Shown: positions 35,047-44,471, counted from the first letter of the stretch. The stretch: DNA of 64,000 bases from Pseudoxanthomonas mexicana (GCF_010093385.1 NZ_PDWV01000014.1:1-64000); one strand, 5' to 3'. Numbers and translations: made by a program. Notes: generated by a model from the letters alone, not told the origin.

Positions 35047-37767
35047 TTACCAGTGGTATCCCACGCGGGCATACCAACGACGACCCAGCAGGTCATACGT
35101 CATCGTGTCGGTATTGGCGTCGGTGTAGCTCTGGATAAGCGGGGCTTTCTTGTCGTACAGGTTGTCGATGCCGAAGGACACATCGAAGGTCTTGTTCGGT
35201 GCGTACTTGAGCTGGACATTGTGGTAGGTCACGCTGGGTGCGTGATCGCCAATGTCGCCGGGGCTGGCATTGATGTCATCGGCCTTGCCGATGTACTGCA
35301 AGCTGTAAGAACCGGACCAGGCTTCGCGTTCCATCGTCAGCGAGGTCAAGGCGCGCCAGTGAGTAAAGCTGCCACGGCCACCGGTGATCTTGCCGGCGTA
35401 CTCGATCACATCCGCGCCCGGGAACGGCCGCACGTCGTACTGGTCCAGATAGGACACATCCACGCTCAAGGTCGAATCGAACCCAGCAACCGCGAACTCG
35501 TACAGACCACCCAGGTCGATGCCCCGTACCCGTTCGTTGGCCGCATTGACCGGCTGGGACGACAGGAAGTCCACTTCACCGGTGATCGGATTGCGGGTGA
35601 AGTTGTCATTGCCGCAGAACGGATGCGCCAAGCCCGGGGTGTTGTAGCAGATCGACAGCTTGGTTGAGCCATCGATACGCTGGATCGCGTTGTCGATCTT
35701 GATGTTGAAGTAGTCCACCGTCAGCGTCAGTCCCGGCAAGAAGCTCGGCGTCCAGACCGCACCCACGGTCAGGGACTTGGCATCTTCCGGCTCCAGGTCA
35801 GGATTGCCGCCGGAGGTGGTCAGGATCGTGTTGCCCGGCTGTACGTAACCTGCCGGCACGCCGTACGCCTGACAGTTCTGACGCACTACCGAATCAGCCG
35901 GCAAGCTGCTCCAGCCGCTACAGGGATCGGTCGTGGTCAGGTTGCCCTCGGCTACGCCACCAAACAATTCGGGGATGTTGGGGATACGGAAAGCCGTGGC
36001 GTAGTTGGCGCGCACCTTCAAGGACGGCACGATCTGCCAATCCAGGCCCACCTTGTAATTCACGTCTTCGCCGAACAGGTCATAGTCGGAATAGCGCACG
36101 GCGGCATTGAGCGTCAGGCTCTCGGCGATCACGCTGTCCTGAAGCAGCGGCACGGCAAACTCGGCGAAGGCTTCCTTGGCCGTGTACTCACCGGCGATCG
36201 GATCCTGTTGGTTCGTGTTGGCAATGCCCAGTACCGTCAGCGGATCGGGATCGCGCCAACCACGCTCCTTGCGAACCTCGATGCCAGAGGCAAAGCCCAC
36301 CCAACCGGCCGGCATCTCGAATAGCTGGCCGCTGATGTTGGCGGTGAAGCTCTTCTGGTCGTTGCCGCCGTTGTCGCGCGTCCTGAACAGGATGTAGTTG
36401 AGCACCTCGGGGGTCAGGTCGCCGTAGCCGAGATAGTCACCGCAGGGGATCGCCGCGCCGGGCGTGTTGCTGCACAGCGCGGTGTTGAGCGTGTCATCCA
36501 CCCGGTCCAGGTTCGCCACATTGGTCGAGCCATCCACACCAGTGTTGCGGCCCCAATTCAGCGCGGCCGACCAGTCCCAGTTCATGCCCAACTGGCCTTC
36601 AATGCCCGCGACCACGCGGAAGGTATTGGTTTCCTGGAAGAACTCGCGTGGGCCGGCCTCTTCCAGACGGCGGCGCTGCAGCAGCAGGTCTTGGCCGGTC
36701 GGGTTGGTCGGGTGGCCGGCCGCAATATTGATCGGTCGATAGACACCCAGGCTGCCGGGCGTGGCCAACTGGTCGGACTGGCGGTTGGTGAACATCAACT
36801 CGGTGAACACGCGCGTGGTTTCATTCACAGTGCTGTCGCCGAACAGGCTGAAGCTCAAACGCTTGATCGGATTGACGGCATTGAGATAGGGATTGCCGTT
36901 GTAGTTATGCTTGGCCGCCGAATACGGTTCATAGAAGTCCCCGTCACCATTGGGATCCTGGTTGAAGTTCACGCGCGAGCCGTCGGCTAGCAATGCGCGC
37001 CCACCGATGGTGGCCGAGCTGCCCACACATTCGAGTTGCCCGTCGACCTCACCCAAGCCGCACGGTGCGCGTGAGGCCATGTTGACCGCGCCGGTCTCCG
37101 AGTAGTTGATGCCGGCCATCAACGAACCGCGGTCTGACGTAATACCCCAGGCGAAATCGAACGACTTTTCTTCGCCATCACTTTCGAAGGTCTGTCCGTA
37201 CCGCACCGCCGCCTCGGCACCGTCGTAGTTCTTCTTGGTGATGATGTTCACCACACCCGCCACGGCATCGGCACCGTAGATGGCTGAGGCACCGTCCTTG
37301 AGGACCTCGATCCGCTCGATCAGCGCTACGGGGATGATGTTCAGGTCCACCGAGCTGTTGGCACCGGTGCCGCCATTGACCACACGACGACCATTGAGCA
37401 GAACCAGCGTGCGGTTAATGCCCAAGCCGCGCAGATTGACCTGGGTAGTGCCGTAGCCGTTCTCGGCCCAGTAGGCATTGGACTGGCTGCCGGCAAAACC
37501 GGCCGAGGCCGGCAGGCGCTGCAGCAGCGTCTCCACTGAAGTGGCGCCGGAGCGCTCGATGGCTTCGGCATCCACGACGCTGACCGGGCCGACGCCGGAA
37601 ATCTGGAGCCGCTTGATGTGACTGCCGGTGACCTGGACGGTGTCCAGCGTCTTGGCCGACTCGCTCGTGGCGCCCTGTTCAGCCTGCTGAGCCAGAGCCA
37701 CCGTGGAAAAACCGGCGCACAGAAGGGCACCGACGGATACCGCCAAAGGATTGCGCTTGAAGTACAT
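35047..37767 (-). CDS. TonB-dependent receptor without STN domain
   Basis: A 906-residue outer-membrane receptor. ATG 37767 begins a signal peptide (AVSVGALLCAGFSTVALA). A TonB-box region (TLDTVQVTGSHIKR), plug and barrel ending RVGYHW follow. It is a clear paralog of the receptor at 27,711 with long identical stretches, but lacks the N-terminal signalling domain. Its mRNA begins with the CopL-like gene 117 nt upstream, with a stem-loop in between, and that gene starts beside a HutC operator. The probable ligand is a metal complex, possibly with histidine; this is inferred from neighbours. Confidence 0.88.
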   Translation of the reverse strand: MYFKRNPLAVSVGALLCAGFSTVALAQQAEQGATSESAKTLDTVQVTGSHIKRLQISGVGPVSVVDAEAIERSGATSVETLLQRLPASAGFAGSQSNAYWAENGYGTTQVNLRGLGINRTLVLLNGRRVVNGGTGANSSVDLNIIPVALIERIEVLKDGASAIYGADAVAGVVNIITKKNYDGAEAAVRYGQTFESDGEEKSFDFAWGITSDRGSLMAGINYSETGAVNMASRAPCGLGEVDGQLECVGSSATIGGRALLADGSRVNFNQDPNGDGDFYEPYSAAKHNYNGNPYLNAVNPIKRLSFSLFGDSTVNETTRVFTELMFTNRQSDQLATPGSLGVYRPINIAAGHPTNPTGQDLLLQRRRLEEAGPREFFQETNTFRVVAGIEGQLGMNWDWSAALNWGRNTGVDGSTNVANLDRVDDTLNTALCSNTPGAAIPCGDYLGYGDLTPEVLNYILFRTRDNGGNDQKSFTANISGQLFEMPAGWVGFASGIEVRKERGWRDPDPLTVLGIANTNQQDPIAGEYTAKEAFAEFAVPLLQDSVIAESLTLNAAVRYSDYDLFGEDVNYKVGLDWQIVPSLKVRANYATAFRIPNIPELFGGVAEGNLTTTDPCSGWSSLPADSVVRQNCQAYGVPAGYVQPGNTILTTSGGNPDLEPEDAKSLTVGAVWTPSFLPGLTLTVDYFNIKIDNAIQRIDGSTKLSICYNTPGLAHPFCGNDNFTRNPITGEVDFLSSQPVNAANERVRGIDLGGLYEFAVAGFDSTLSVDVSYLDQYDVRPFPGADVIEYAGKITGGRGSFTHWRALTSLTMEREAWSGSYSLQYIGKADDINASPGDIGDHAPSVTYHNVQLKYAPNKTFDVSFGIDNLYDKKAPLIQSYTDANTDTMTYDLLGRRWYARVGYHW

Positions 37768-37856
37768 GGGTTCTCTCTCCCCCGAAGGGCAATGCATGCG
37801 TATGACCCTGGTGCCCCAGACGTGGGGGCCTATGCGACATCAGGGCGTGCGTAGAC

Positions 37857-37875
37857 GTCGCCAATCAATGGCGAC
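37857..37875 (-). promoter_or_regulatory. Stem-loop between the CopL-like gene and the TonB receptor
   Basis: A perfect 7-bp stem GTCGCCA-TTGAT-TGGCGAC begins after 9 nt following the CopL-like stop codon. The same 9-nt gap occurs at both other copL genes with different stem sequences. No T-run follows, so a regulatory stem is more likely than a terminator. Confidence 0.55.
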
Positions 37876-37884
37876 CAAGCAGCA

Positions 37885-38304
37885 TTAGCCGATGGGAGGT
37901 CGGAACAGCCGGGATACCTGTCGTCGCAGCGGCGGCAACTCAGGCGTAGGTAGGTAGGTGCTCGTCAGGGCGTGCTGGGCGGCAAAGATGACCGGCACAC
38001 GCCCGGCGAAGAAGGTGAGCACACAGCTGCAGTCGCAGGAGGTGGTGCTGCAGTCGCACTGATGATCGTTCTGATCACCCTGCCCGGCTCGCTTGCCACC
38101 GGGAAGAATTTTGTTGCAATCGTTACTAATCTTGGCGCGTTCATTGACACGCGCGCCGCCATGCACCGAGTGGGTGCCATTCACCGCACCTGGGGGAGGA
38201 ATATGCCGCACGGCCATCCGCGTGGTGGCCTGCGCGCTCAGGATCCCATCCGCGCAGAGCACGAGGATCAGGAACATACGCAGTAGCACGCGAAGCGAAG
38301 GCAT
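37885..38304 (-). CDS. CopL-like Cys-rich leader protein upstream of a TonB receptor
   Basis: From ATG 38304 the 139-residue protein has a signal peptide (FLILVLCADGILSAQA), a His/Arg-rich middle, the cluster QCDCSTTSCDCSC (about residues 90-102) and the CopL ending RLFRPPIG. The last codons match those of the two copper copL genes. Here it precedes a TonB receptor instead of copA. Metal binding by the nascent Cys cluster while the ribosome passes the RPPIG end would resemble the copper-responsive upstream ORF CruR described for a Bordetella TonB receptor. That parallel is inference. A HutC operator lies 24 nt upstream of its start. Confidence 0.7.
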   Translation of the reverse strand: MPSLRVLLRMFLILVLCADGILSAQATTRMAVRHIPPPGAVNGTHSVHGGARVNERAKISNDCNKILPGGKRAGQGDQNDHQCDCSTTSCDCSCVLTFFAGRVPVIFAAQHALTSTYLPTPELPPLRRQVSRLFRPPIG

Positions 38305-38328
38305 GAGCGTGTGGCGAACCCGCAGGTT

Positions 38329-38336
38329 GTCTATAC
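38329..38336. promoter_or_regulatory. HutC operator 1
   Basis: GTCTATAC (within TTGTCTATACC) matches the HutC/GntR consensus GT-N-TA-N-AC. It lies 24 nt upstream of the CopL-like gene, fitting control of the leader-receptor transcript. Confidence 0.55.
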
Positions 38337-38410
38337 CACAGCAATAGCACGAGGAAATTCTTAGTGTCAACTGCTTGTGCAGTACAGCATCGAAAGTGGT
38401 TGGACTGGTT

Positions 38411-38418
38411 GTATAGAC
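38411..38418. promoter_or_regulatory. HutC operator 2
   Basis: GTATAGAC (within TTGTATAGACATG) matches the same GntR/HutC pattern in the other orientation. It lies 16 nt before the hutC ATG, as expected for autorepression relieved by urocanate. Confidence 0.65.
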
Positions 38419-38434
38419 ATGTAATGCTTGGGCC

Positions 38435-39160
38435 ATGGACGAACCCAAGCCGCACTACCAGAAGCTCAAGCACTTCATCCTGCGTCACATCACCAACGGC
38501 GACTGGCCCGCGCGCAGTCGCGTCCCCAGCGAGAACGAACTGACGGCCAAGTTCGGCTTGTCTCGCATGACAGTGAATCGAGCGCTGCGCGAGTTGACCG
38601 ATGCCGGCGTACTAACCCGGGTGCAAGGTGTCGGCACGTTCGTCGCCGGCCCCAAGGCCGAATCGGCGATGTTCGAGGTGCGCAATATTCGCGACGAGAT
38701 TCAGTCACGCGGCCAGACACACTCGGTCCAAGTGCTGATCTGCGAGACGGTCGAGGCGCGCTCCAGTGTGACGACCAACTTCGGCCTGACGCCGGGCACG
38801 GAGCTGTTCCACAGTCGCCTGCTCCACCACAGCGATGACAAGCCGGTGCAGTTGGAGGATCGCTTTGTGCAACCCAGCGTGGCGCCGGATTACCTGGACA
38901 TCGATTTCCACACCGAGATTCCGCATCAGTACTTGATGCGCGTTGCGCCGCTGGAGCGCGCCGAACATGTGATTGAAGCCGAGACGGCCAGCAAGCGTCT
39001 GGCTGCGCAACTGAAGATCAACGAAGGCGATCCGTTGCTGGTGCTGACCCGACGTACGTGGTCGCGCGGACAGGTGGCCAGCTTTGTGCGGTTGATTCAC
39101 CCGGCATCTCGTTACCGCTTTGTGGGCACCTTCCAGGTTGGCGCCCCCCTGACCCCTTGA
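38435..39160 (+). CDS. hutC: Histidine utilization repressor HutC
   Basis: A 241-residue GntR/HutC-type repressor. The winged HTH is [58 protein letters not shown]; the UTRA effector domain follows from about residue 90 ([23 protein letters not shown]) and ends [11 protein letters not shown]. Urocanate is the usual inducer. Two GT-N-TA-N-AC operators lie just upstream. It starts the hutCUHG operon with 7 nt to hutU. Confidence 0.93.
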   Translation: MDEPKPHYQKLKHFILRHITNGDWPARSRVPSENELTAKFGLSRMTVNRALRELTDAGVLTRVQGVGTFVAGPKAESAMFEVRNIRDEIQSRGQTHSVQVLICETVEARSSVTTNFGLTPGTELFHSRLLHHSDDKPVQLEDRFVQPSVAPDYLDIDFHTEIPHQYLMRVAPLERAEHVIEAETASKRLAAQLKINEGDPLLVLTRRTWSRGQVASFVRLIHPASRYRFVGTFQVGAPLTP

Positions 39161-39167
39161 GGATTTG

Positions 39168-40859
39168 ATGGATACCTTGGAACGCTCCGCTTCCCCTGCG
39201 CGCACCGTTCGCGCTCCGATCGGCACCCAGCTGCACTGCAAGAGCTGGCTGACTGAAGCGGCCTACCGCATGATCCAGAACAATCTGGACCCCGATGTTG
39301 CCGAGCGCCCGGAAGACCTGGTGGTCTACGGCGGCATCGGTCGTGCTGCGCGCGACTGGAGAAGCTTTGACCGTATCTTGGAAACGTTGCGATCGCTTGA
39401 GGATGATGAATCCTTGTTGGTGCAATCGGGAAAACCGGTAGGCGTGTTCCGCACGCATAAGGATGCACCGCGCGTACTGATCGCCAACTCCAACCTGGTG
39501 CCCCACTGGGCGACTTGGGAGCATTTCAACGAGCTCGATAAGAAGGGCTTGATGATGTACGGGCAGATGACCGCCGGCAGCTGGATCTACATCGGTAGCC
39601 AGGGCATCGTGCAGGGAACCTACGAGACGTTCGTTGAGCTGGGTCGCCAGCACTACGGTGGCAACTGGCAGAACAAGTGGATCCTCACCGCAGGCTTGGG
39701 CGGTATGGGCGGCGCGCAAGCATTGGCCGCAACGCTAGCCGGCGCCAGCAGCATCGTGATCGAGTGTCAGGAGTCGCGAATCGATTTTCGCATTCGCACA
39801 CGCTATGTCGATCACAAGGCCACCTCCATCGAGCAGGCCCTGCAGATCATTGAAAGCAGTCCAGTCCCCGTGTCGGTGGGATTGCTGGGCAATGCGGCCG
39901 AATTACTCCCGCAGTTCGTCGCTCTTGCACGCAATGGCGGCGCCCGCCCCCATGCGGTGACCGATCAGACCTCGGCGCATGACCTGATCAACGGGTATCT
40001 GCCGTCGGGATGGACGGTGTCGCAGTGGGAGCAGGCCCGGGCGGGCAGCGACGGCCAACGCCGTGAATTGGCGCAGGCCGCGGCCGCCTCGTGCGCCACG
40101 CACGTACGCGCCATGCTTGATTTCCACGCGCTGGGCGTGCCGACGATCGACTACGGCAACAACATCCGGCAAGTGGCCCTGGATCAAGGCGTGGACAAGG
40201 CCTTCGCCTTCCCTGGCTTCGTGCCCGCCTGTATCCGTCCGCTCTTCTGCCGGGGCATGGGGCCTTTCCGATGGGTGGCCCTCAGCGGCGACCCGGAAGA
40301 TATCTACAAGACCGATGCCAAGGTCAAAGAGCTGTTTCCGGATAACACGCATCTTCACCAGTGGCTGGATCAGGCGCGGGAGCGCATCGCGTTCCAAGGC
40401 CTGCCTGCCCGCATTTGCTGGCTGGGTCTGGGCGAGCGACACAAAGCGGCTTTGGCATTCAATGAAATGGTGCGTAACGGCGAATTGAAGGCGCCCATCG
40501 TGATTGGGCGTGATCATCTGGATTGTGGCTCGGTCGCCAGCCCCAACCGCGAAACCGAAGGCATGCGTGATGGTTCCGATGCGGTATCGGATTGGCCGCT
40601 GCTCAATGCCCTGCTGGCCACCAGTGGCGGCGCCACGTGGGTAAGCCTGCATCACGGAGGCGGCGTGGGCATGGGGTTTTCGCAGCATTCGGGTGTAGTC
40701 ATCGTCTGCGATGGCACTGAACAAGCCGACCGGCGGCTAGCGCGCGTGCTATGGAACGATCCGGCCACCGGGGTCATGCGCCATGCTGATGCCGGCTACG
40801 AGCAAGCATTGGCGTGCGCGCGTGAGCATGAGTTGATCTTGCCGGCCATCCTGGAGTGA
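39168..40859 (+). CDS. hutU: Urocanate hydratase
   Basis: EC 4.2.1.49: converts urocanate to imidazolonepropionate with tightly bound NAD+ acting as an electrophile. The 563-residue length is normal. Recognisable parts are [28 protein letters not shown], the NAD-binding [18 protein letters not shown] and the conserved [17 protein letters not shown] near residue 360, whose Cys is part of the active site. ATG 39168 is used rather than the overlapping TTG. The product is the HutI substrate, but no hutI gene follows in this operon. Confidence 0.95.
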   Translation: MDTLERSASPARTVRAPIGTQLHCKSWLTEAAYRMIQNNLDPDVAERPEDLVVYGGIGRAARDWRSFDRILETLRSLEDDESLLVQSGKPVGVFRTHKDAPRVLIANSNLVPHWATWEHFNELDKKGLMMYGQMTAGSWIYIGSQGIVQGTYETFVELGRQHYGGNWQNKWILTAGLGGMGGAQALAATLAGASSIVIECQESRIDFRIRTRYVDHKATSIEQALQIIESSPVPVSVGLLGNAAELLPQFVALARNGGARPHAVTDQTSAHDLINGYLPSGWTVSQWEQARAGSDGQRRELAQAAAASCATHVRAMLDFHALGVPTIDYGNNIRQVALDQGVDKAFAFPGFVPACIRPLFCRGMGPFRWVALSGDPEDIYKTDAKVKELFPDNTHLHQWLDQARERIAFQGLPARICWLGLGERHKAALAFNEMVRNGELKAPIVIGRDHLDCGSVASPNRETEGMRDGSDAVSDWPLLNALLATSGGATWVSLHHGGGVGMGFSQHSGVVIVCDGTEQADRRLARVLWNDPATGVMRHADAGYEQALACAREHELILPAILE

Positions 40860-40864
40860 GCATC

Positions 40865-42394
40865 ATGCTGAACTTGACGCCTGGCCAAGTGACCTTGGCG
40901 CAGCTGCGGCAGATCGCCGAAGGTGCCGCCCCCATCGCACTGGACCCCGCCTGTTGGGATCAGGTGCGCGCCTCTTCCCAAGCCGTCCAGGCCATCGTGG
41001 TGGCCGGTGAGCCTGCCTATGGCATCAACACCGGCTTTGGCAAGCTGGCCAAGGTCCACATAGCGCGCGAGCAATTGGAGCAACTGCAGACCAACCTGGT
41101 GCGCTCCCATGCCGTTGGCATGGGCCCGCTGCTCGATGACGCCTGCGTACGACTGATCTTCGCCACCAAGATCGCGTCTCTGGCCCGAGGCTACTCGGGC
41201 GTACGCGAGCAGACGCTGGCTACGCTAGTGGCGATCTACAACGCACAGATCTGGCCCTGCATTCCTGCCCAAGGCTCAGTAGGCGCCTCCGGCGATCTGG
41301 CACCGTTGGCGCACCTGACGTTGGCAGCCATGGGCGAAGGCCACGTGCGGGTTGACGGACAGGTGCTGCCCGCCAGCCAGGCGCTGGAACACGCGGGCAT
41401 CACCCCGATCCGGCTGGCGGCCAAGGAGGGGCTGGCCCTGCTCAACGGCACGCAGGTATCCACCGGCATTGCATTGATGGCGCTGTTCGCGGCAGAGCAG
41501 ATCTACTCAGCTGCCGTGTTGAGCGGCGCGATGAGCGTCGATGCCGCCTGCGGCTCTGACTCGCCCTTCGATCCGCGCATCCATGCCGTGCGTGGCCAGC
41601 CGGGCCAGATTGTCGTGGCGAAGCACTCCCTTCGCCTGCTGGCCGGTAGCGCGATCCGTGAGTCGCATCGTCAGAACGACACGCGTGTGCAGGATCCTTA
41701 CAGTCTCAGGTGCCAGCCTCAGGTGATGGGGGCCATACGCGACGTGATGCAACATGTGGCACAAGTGTTGTGGACAGAGGCCAACGCGGTCTCTGATAAC
41801 CCACTGGTCTTCACCGATACCAGCGAAGTGATCTCGGGTGGCAACTTCCACGCCGAGCCCGTGGCCTTTGCTGCGGATCAACTGACCATGGCAGTGTCGG
41901 AGATCGGTGCCTTAGCCGAGCGCCGGATTGCCTTGTTGATCGATTCGACTTTGTCAGGTCTGCCCGCATTCCTGGTGGCCAACCCGGGCGTCAATTCAGG
42001 TTTCATGATCGCCCACGTGACCGCCGCTGCACTGGCCAGCGAAAACAAAACCCTCTCCCATCCCGCCAGCGTGGATTCTTTGCCGACCTCGGCCAACCAG
42101 GAGGACCATGTCAGCATGGCGACCTTCGCCGCGCGCAAGTCTCGCGAGGTGGCCGATAACGTGCGTCGCATCGTGGCCATCGAAATGCTTGCCGCCTGCC
42201 AAGGCATCGAGTTCCGACGGCCGCTGCAGTCTTCGCAGGCTTTGGAAGCGGTGCACGCGCAGGTACGCGCCCTGGTACCCCGCTACGACGAGGACCGCTA
42301 TCTGGCCCCCGAGATGCAGGCCATCGAGGCCTTCATCCAACGAGGGGGGCTGCAACCGTTCCTGGAGTGGCCATTGCAGGAGACGGGCAGGTGA
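40865..42394 (+). CDS. hutH: Histidine ammonia-lyase
   Basis: EC 4.3.1.3: removes ammonia from L-histidine to give urocanate. The triad for the MIO cofactor is present in GSVGASGDLAPLAH (about residue 140). The family motifs YGINTGFGKLA, AREGLALLNGTQ-like KEGLALLNGTQVSTG and QEDHVSMATFAARK are intact. I prefer ATG 40865; GTG 40856 overlaps the hutU stop. At 509 residues it is complete. Stop overlaps the hutG start by 4 nt. It makes the urocanate that induces HutC. Confidence 0.95.
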   Translation: MLNLTPGQVTLAQLRQIAEGAAPIALDPACWDQVRASSQAVQAIVVAGEPAYGINTGFGKLAKVHIAREQLEQLQTNLVRSHAVGMGPLLDDACVRLIFATKIASLARGYSGVREQTLATLVAIYNAQIWPCIPAQGSVGASGDLAPLAHLTLAAMGEGHVRVDGQVLPASQALEHAGITPIRLAAKEGLALLNGTQVSTGIALMALFAAEQIYSAAVLSGAMSVDAACGSDSPFDPRIHAVRGQPGQIVVAKHSLRLLAGSAIRESHRQNDTRVQDPYSLRCQPQVMGAIRDVMQHVAQVLWTEANAVSDNPLVFTDTSEVISGGNFHAEPVAFAADQLTMAVSEIGALAERRIALLIDSTLSGLPAFLVANPGVNSGFMIAHVTAAALASENKTLSHPASVDSLPTSANQEDHVSMATFAARKSREVADNVRRIVAIEMLAACQGIEFRRPLQSSQALEAVHAQVRALVPRYDEDRYLAPEMQAIEAFIQRGGLQPFLEWPLQETGR

Positions 42395-43356
42395 ATCCTG
42401 CATGGGCGGGGCGCGTGGATCTGCCGTTGTCGGCCGATACCCAGCGCTGGCATCAGGTGGTGGCGTCGGACCCGGATCTTGGCGCTCCTGGCATTGCCCT
42501 GCTGGGCTTTGCCAGCGATGAAGGCATTCGTCGCAATGCCGGACGGCCAGGTGCTGCACAAGGGCCCGATGCACTTCGCAGGACGTTGGCCAACCTGCCC
42601 GTGCTACAACCCTGCCCTCTTTACGACGCAGGCAATATCGTCTGCGAGGATCGTGCCCTGGAGCTGGCACAGGCCCACTACTCCCAGCGCGCCCAACAAC
42701 TCTTGGATAGCGGGCATTGGGTCGTCGGCTTAGGCGGAGGTCACGAAATTGGCTATGCCAGCTATGCGGCCCTGTGCGGCCACCTCGGACCATCACCATC
42801 GCGAATCGGCATTTTCAACTTCGATGCTCATTTCGATTTACGCGAGCAGGGGTGTGCGAGTTCCGGCACGCCCTTCCTTCAAGCATTGGAGCACGCCCAC
42901 AGGAGTGCCACGCCGCTCCAGTACCACTGCATTGGCGTCAGTCGCTCCAGCAATACACCGCGCTTGTTCGCTACGGCCGAACGTGAGGGCGCCCACTACA
43001 TCACCGATGACGCCCTAAACGCGTGGAATTGGCACGCACAAGCGGAAGTGGTGAATCGCTGGTGTGATGCGGTGGACGTAATCTACCTGACCCTGTGCCT
43101 GGATGTATTGCCGCAAGCCACTGCTCCGGGTGTGAGCGCGCCTAATCCAAGAGGCGTGAGCCTAGAGGTCGTGGAAGCATTGATGGACTTGATCCTGGCT
43201 TCAGGAAAGGTGCGGTTGATGGATGTGGCTGAGCTGTGTCCGCCCTTGGACTTAGATCAAGCTACTGCGCGCATAGCCGCTCGCCTAATCCACCGCGCCT
43301 GTAGCGCGGTACGACCGGCGCTCAACAGGAGCGGGCAGCTGAACTCTATGGCTTGA
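42391..43356 (+). CDS. hutG: Formimidoylglutamase (arginase family)
   Basis: EC 3.5.3.8: hydrolyses formimidoylglutamate to glutamate and formamide. Mn-binding arginase motifs are GLGGGHEIGYA (His), FNFDAHFDLR (DxHxD) and LTLCLDVLP (Asp). Start GTG 42391 overlaps the hutH TGA as GTGA; an in-frame ATG at 42367 lies inside hutH. Length 321 residues is normal. It is the last gene of this operon, leaving the HutI step to be supplied from elsewhere in the genome. Confidence 0.9.
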   Translation: MNPAWAGRVDLPLSADTQRWHQVVASDPDLGAPGIALLGFASDEGIRRNAGRPGAAQGPDALRRTLANLPVLQPCPLYDAGNIVCEDRALELAQAHYSQRAQQLLDSGHWVVGLGGGHEIGYASYAALCGHLGPSPSRIGIFNFDAHFDLREQGCASSGTPFLQALEHAHRSATPLQYHCIGVSRSSNTPRLFATAEREGAHYITDDALNAWNWHAQAEVVNRWCDAVDVIYLTLCLDVLPQATAPGVSAPNPRGVSLEVVEALMDLILASGKVRLMDVAELCPPLDLDQATARIAARLIHRACSAVRPALNRSGQLNSMA

Positions 43357-43358
43357 GG

Positions 43359-43757
43359 CTACCGACTTGTCCTTGCCAACCGATCTAGCGCGGGGCAAGC
43401 ATCACCCGCGGAGGCTTGGCATTCGTCTACCAATTGTTTCAGCCCGGTCTCCAACAAACGCAAATCTTCAATGCGCTGGCGGACTTCGCTCAACTTCTGT
43501 TCCGTCAGCAATCGGGTTTGCTCACACGCGCCCCTGCCCTCGATCTGCAACAAACTAGCTATCTCATCAAGACGGAACCCGGCCGCCTGAGCTCGTCGGA
43601 TAAATCTAAGCCGGCTAACATCAGCCTCGCCATAGCGCCGTCCACCGCGTTGTGGACGTTCGGGCTCAGGAAGCAAGCCCCGCCGCTGGTAATAGCGAAT
43701 CGTCTCGATATGTACATCCGCGGCCTTTGCCAGCCGACCGATGGTCATGGCACTCAT
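43359..43757 (-). CDS. merR: Mercury-responsive regulator MerR
   Basis: The HTH is MTIGRLAKAADVHIETIRYYQRRGLL with [27 protein letters not shown] after it. Hg(II) ligands are the three cysteines in GRGACEQ, VDECQAS and GDACPAL; the last two are eight residues apart, close to MerR spacing. ATG 43757 (MSAMTIG) or 43748 may be used. It is transcribed divergently from merTP across the operator at 43,771-43,790, where apo-MerR represses and Hg-MerR activates. It converges tail to tail with hutG, with 2 nt between the two stop codons. Confidence 0.9.
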   Translation of the reverse strand: MSAMTIGRLAKAADVHIETIRYYQRRGLLPEPERPQRGGRRYGEADVSRLRFIRRAQAAGFRLDEIASLLQIEGRGACEQTRLLTEQKLSEVRQRIEDLRLLETGLKQLVDECQASAGDACPALDRLARTSR

Positions 43758-43766
43758 GATCACTGC

Positions 43767-43798
43767 TTGACTCCGTACCATGGTACGGAGAATAACAT
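43767..43798 (+). promoter_or_regulatory. mer operator-promoter
   Basis: TTGACT (43767) and TAACAT (43793) are 20 nt apart, the overlong spacer MerR needs to untwist. Between them lies the perfect 20-bp palindrome CTCCGTACCATGGTACGGAG (43771-43790). The expected transcript start coincides with the merT ATG. Confidence 0.85.
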
Positions 43799-43804
43799 AC
43801 TGCC

Positions 43805-44167
43805 ATGAGTCAGCATCGTCCTCCCAAGTCCTTTTTGCCACCTCTTTGGGGCGCGGCGGTTGCCGCTGTTGGCGCGTCAATATGCTGCGTGGTGCCGCTG
43901 GTGCTGGTCTTAATGGGAATCAGCGGAGCATGGATCGCTAACCTCACGGCCTTTGACGTCTGGCGCCCTTGGTTGAGCGCGCTCACCATACTTTGCTTGG
44001 CTTGGGCGTTTTGGACCCAGTATCGCTCAGGCGCGCAGCGGTGCAGCAATGACGGTGGCTGCACGGATACCCCATCACTAAGGCGCCGCCGTCGTTGGCT
44101 CTGGATGGCCGCCAGCGGGATCGTGCTGTTGCTACTCTTTCCCTATTACATTAGCTGGTTCTTGTAA
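43805..44167 (+). CDS. merT: Mercuric transport protein MerT
   Basis: A 120-residue inner-membrane protein that takes Hg(II) from MerP into the cytoplasm. Three membrane helices are visible. The first contains GASICCVVPLVLVLMG with the vicinal cysteine pair, and the second loop has SGAQRCSNDGGC with two further cysteines. The conserved segment GISGAWIANLTAFDVWRPW is diagnostic. There is no ribosome site, and the predicted transcript starts at or next to ATG 43805, so translation may be leaderless. No merA reductase is present in the window. Confidence 0.9.
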   Translation: MSQHRPPKSFLPPLWGAAVAAVGASICCVVPLVLVLMGISGAWIANLTAFDVWRPWLSALTILCLAWAFWTQYRSGAQRCSNDGGCTDTPSLRRRRRWLWMAASGIVLLLLFPYYISWFL

Positions 44168-44177
44168 GGAGCACTTT

Positions 44178-44471
44178 ATGCGCGCAATGCTTCTTGGTCT
44201 GATCATGACGATCTGGATGTCGGCGGCTTGGGCCATCACACCTCAACGGGTCATGTTGCATGTGGAGAACATGACGTGTCCGGCATGCAGCATTACCATC
44301 GAGAAGGCCTTGGACAAGGTGCCTGGGGTAACGTCCACTCAGGTAGACACACGGGCTGGAACAGTGACCGTTATTTTTGATGCGAAAATCGTGGATTCAG
44401 CGAGAATAGCAAAGGCGATCACTGACGCCGGTTTTCCAGCGACCATCAAGACAGGATCGGAAAGTGGCTGA
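44178..44471 (+). CDS. merP: Periplasmic mercury-binding protein MerP
   Basis: A 97-residue protein with signal peptide (MLLGLIMTIWMSAAWA) and one HMA domain carrying MTCPACSITIEKALDKVPGV, whose two cysteines bind Hg(II) for delivery to MerT. It begins 10 nt after merT. Its stop is overlapped by a possible GTG start of the next gene, indicating a merT-merP-GDCCVxC operon. Confidence 0.9.
   Translation: MRAMLLGLIMTIWMSAAWAITPQRVMLHVENMTCPACSITIEKALDKVPGVTSTQVDTRAGTVTVIFDAKIVDSARIAKAITDAGFPATIKTGSESG

Noticed and set aside
38350-38368. AAATTCTTAG half-site similar to the CTAAG-N5-CTTAG operator
   Set aside because: The left arm is absent, so it is not a dyad like the three confirmed sites.
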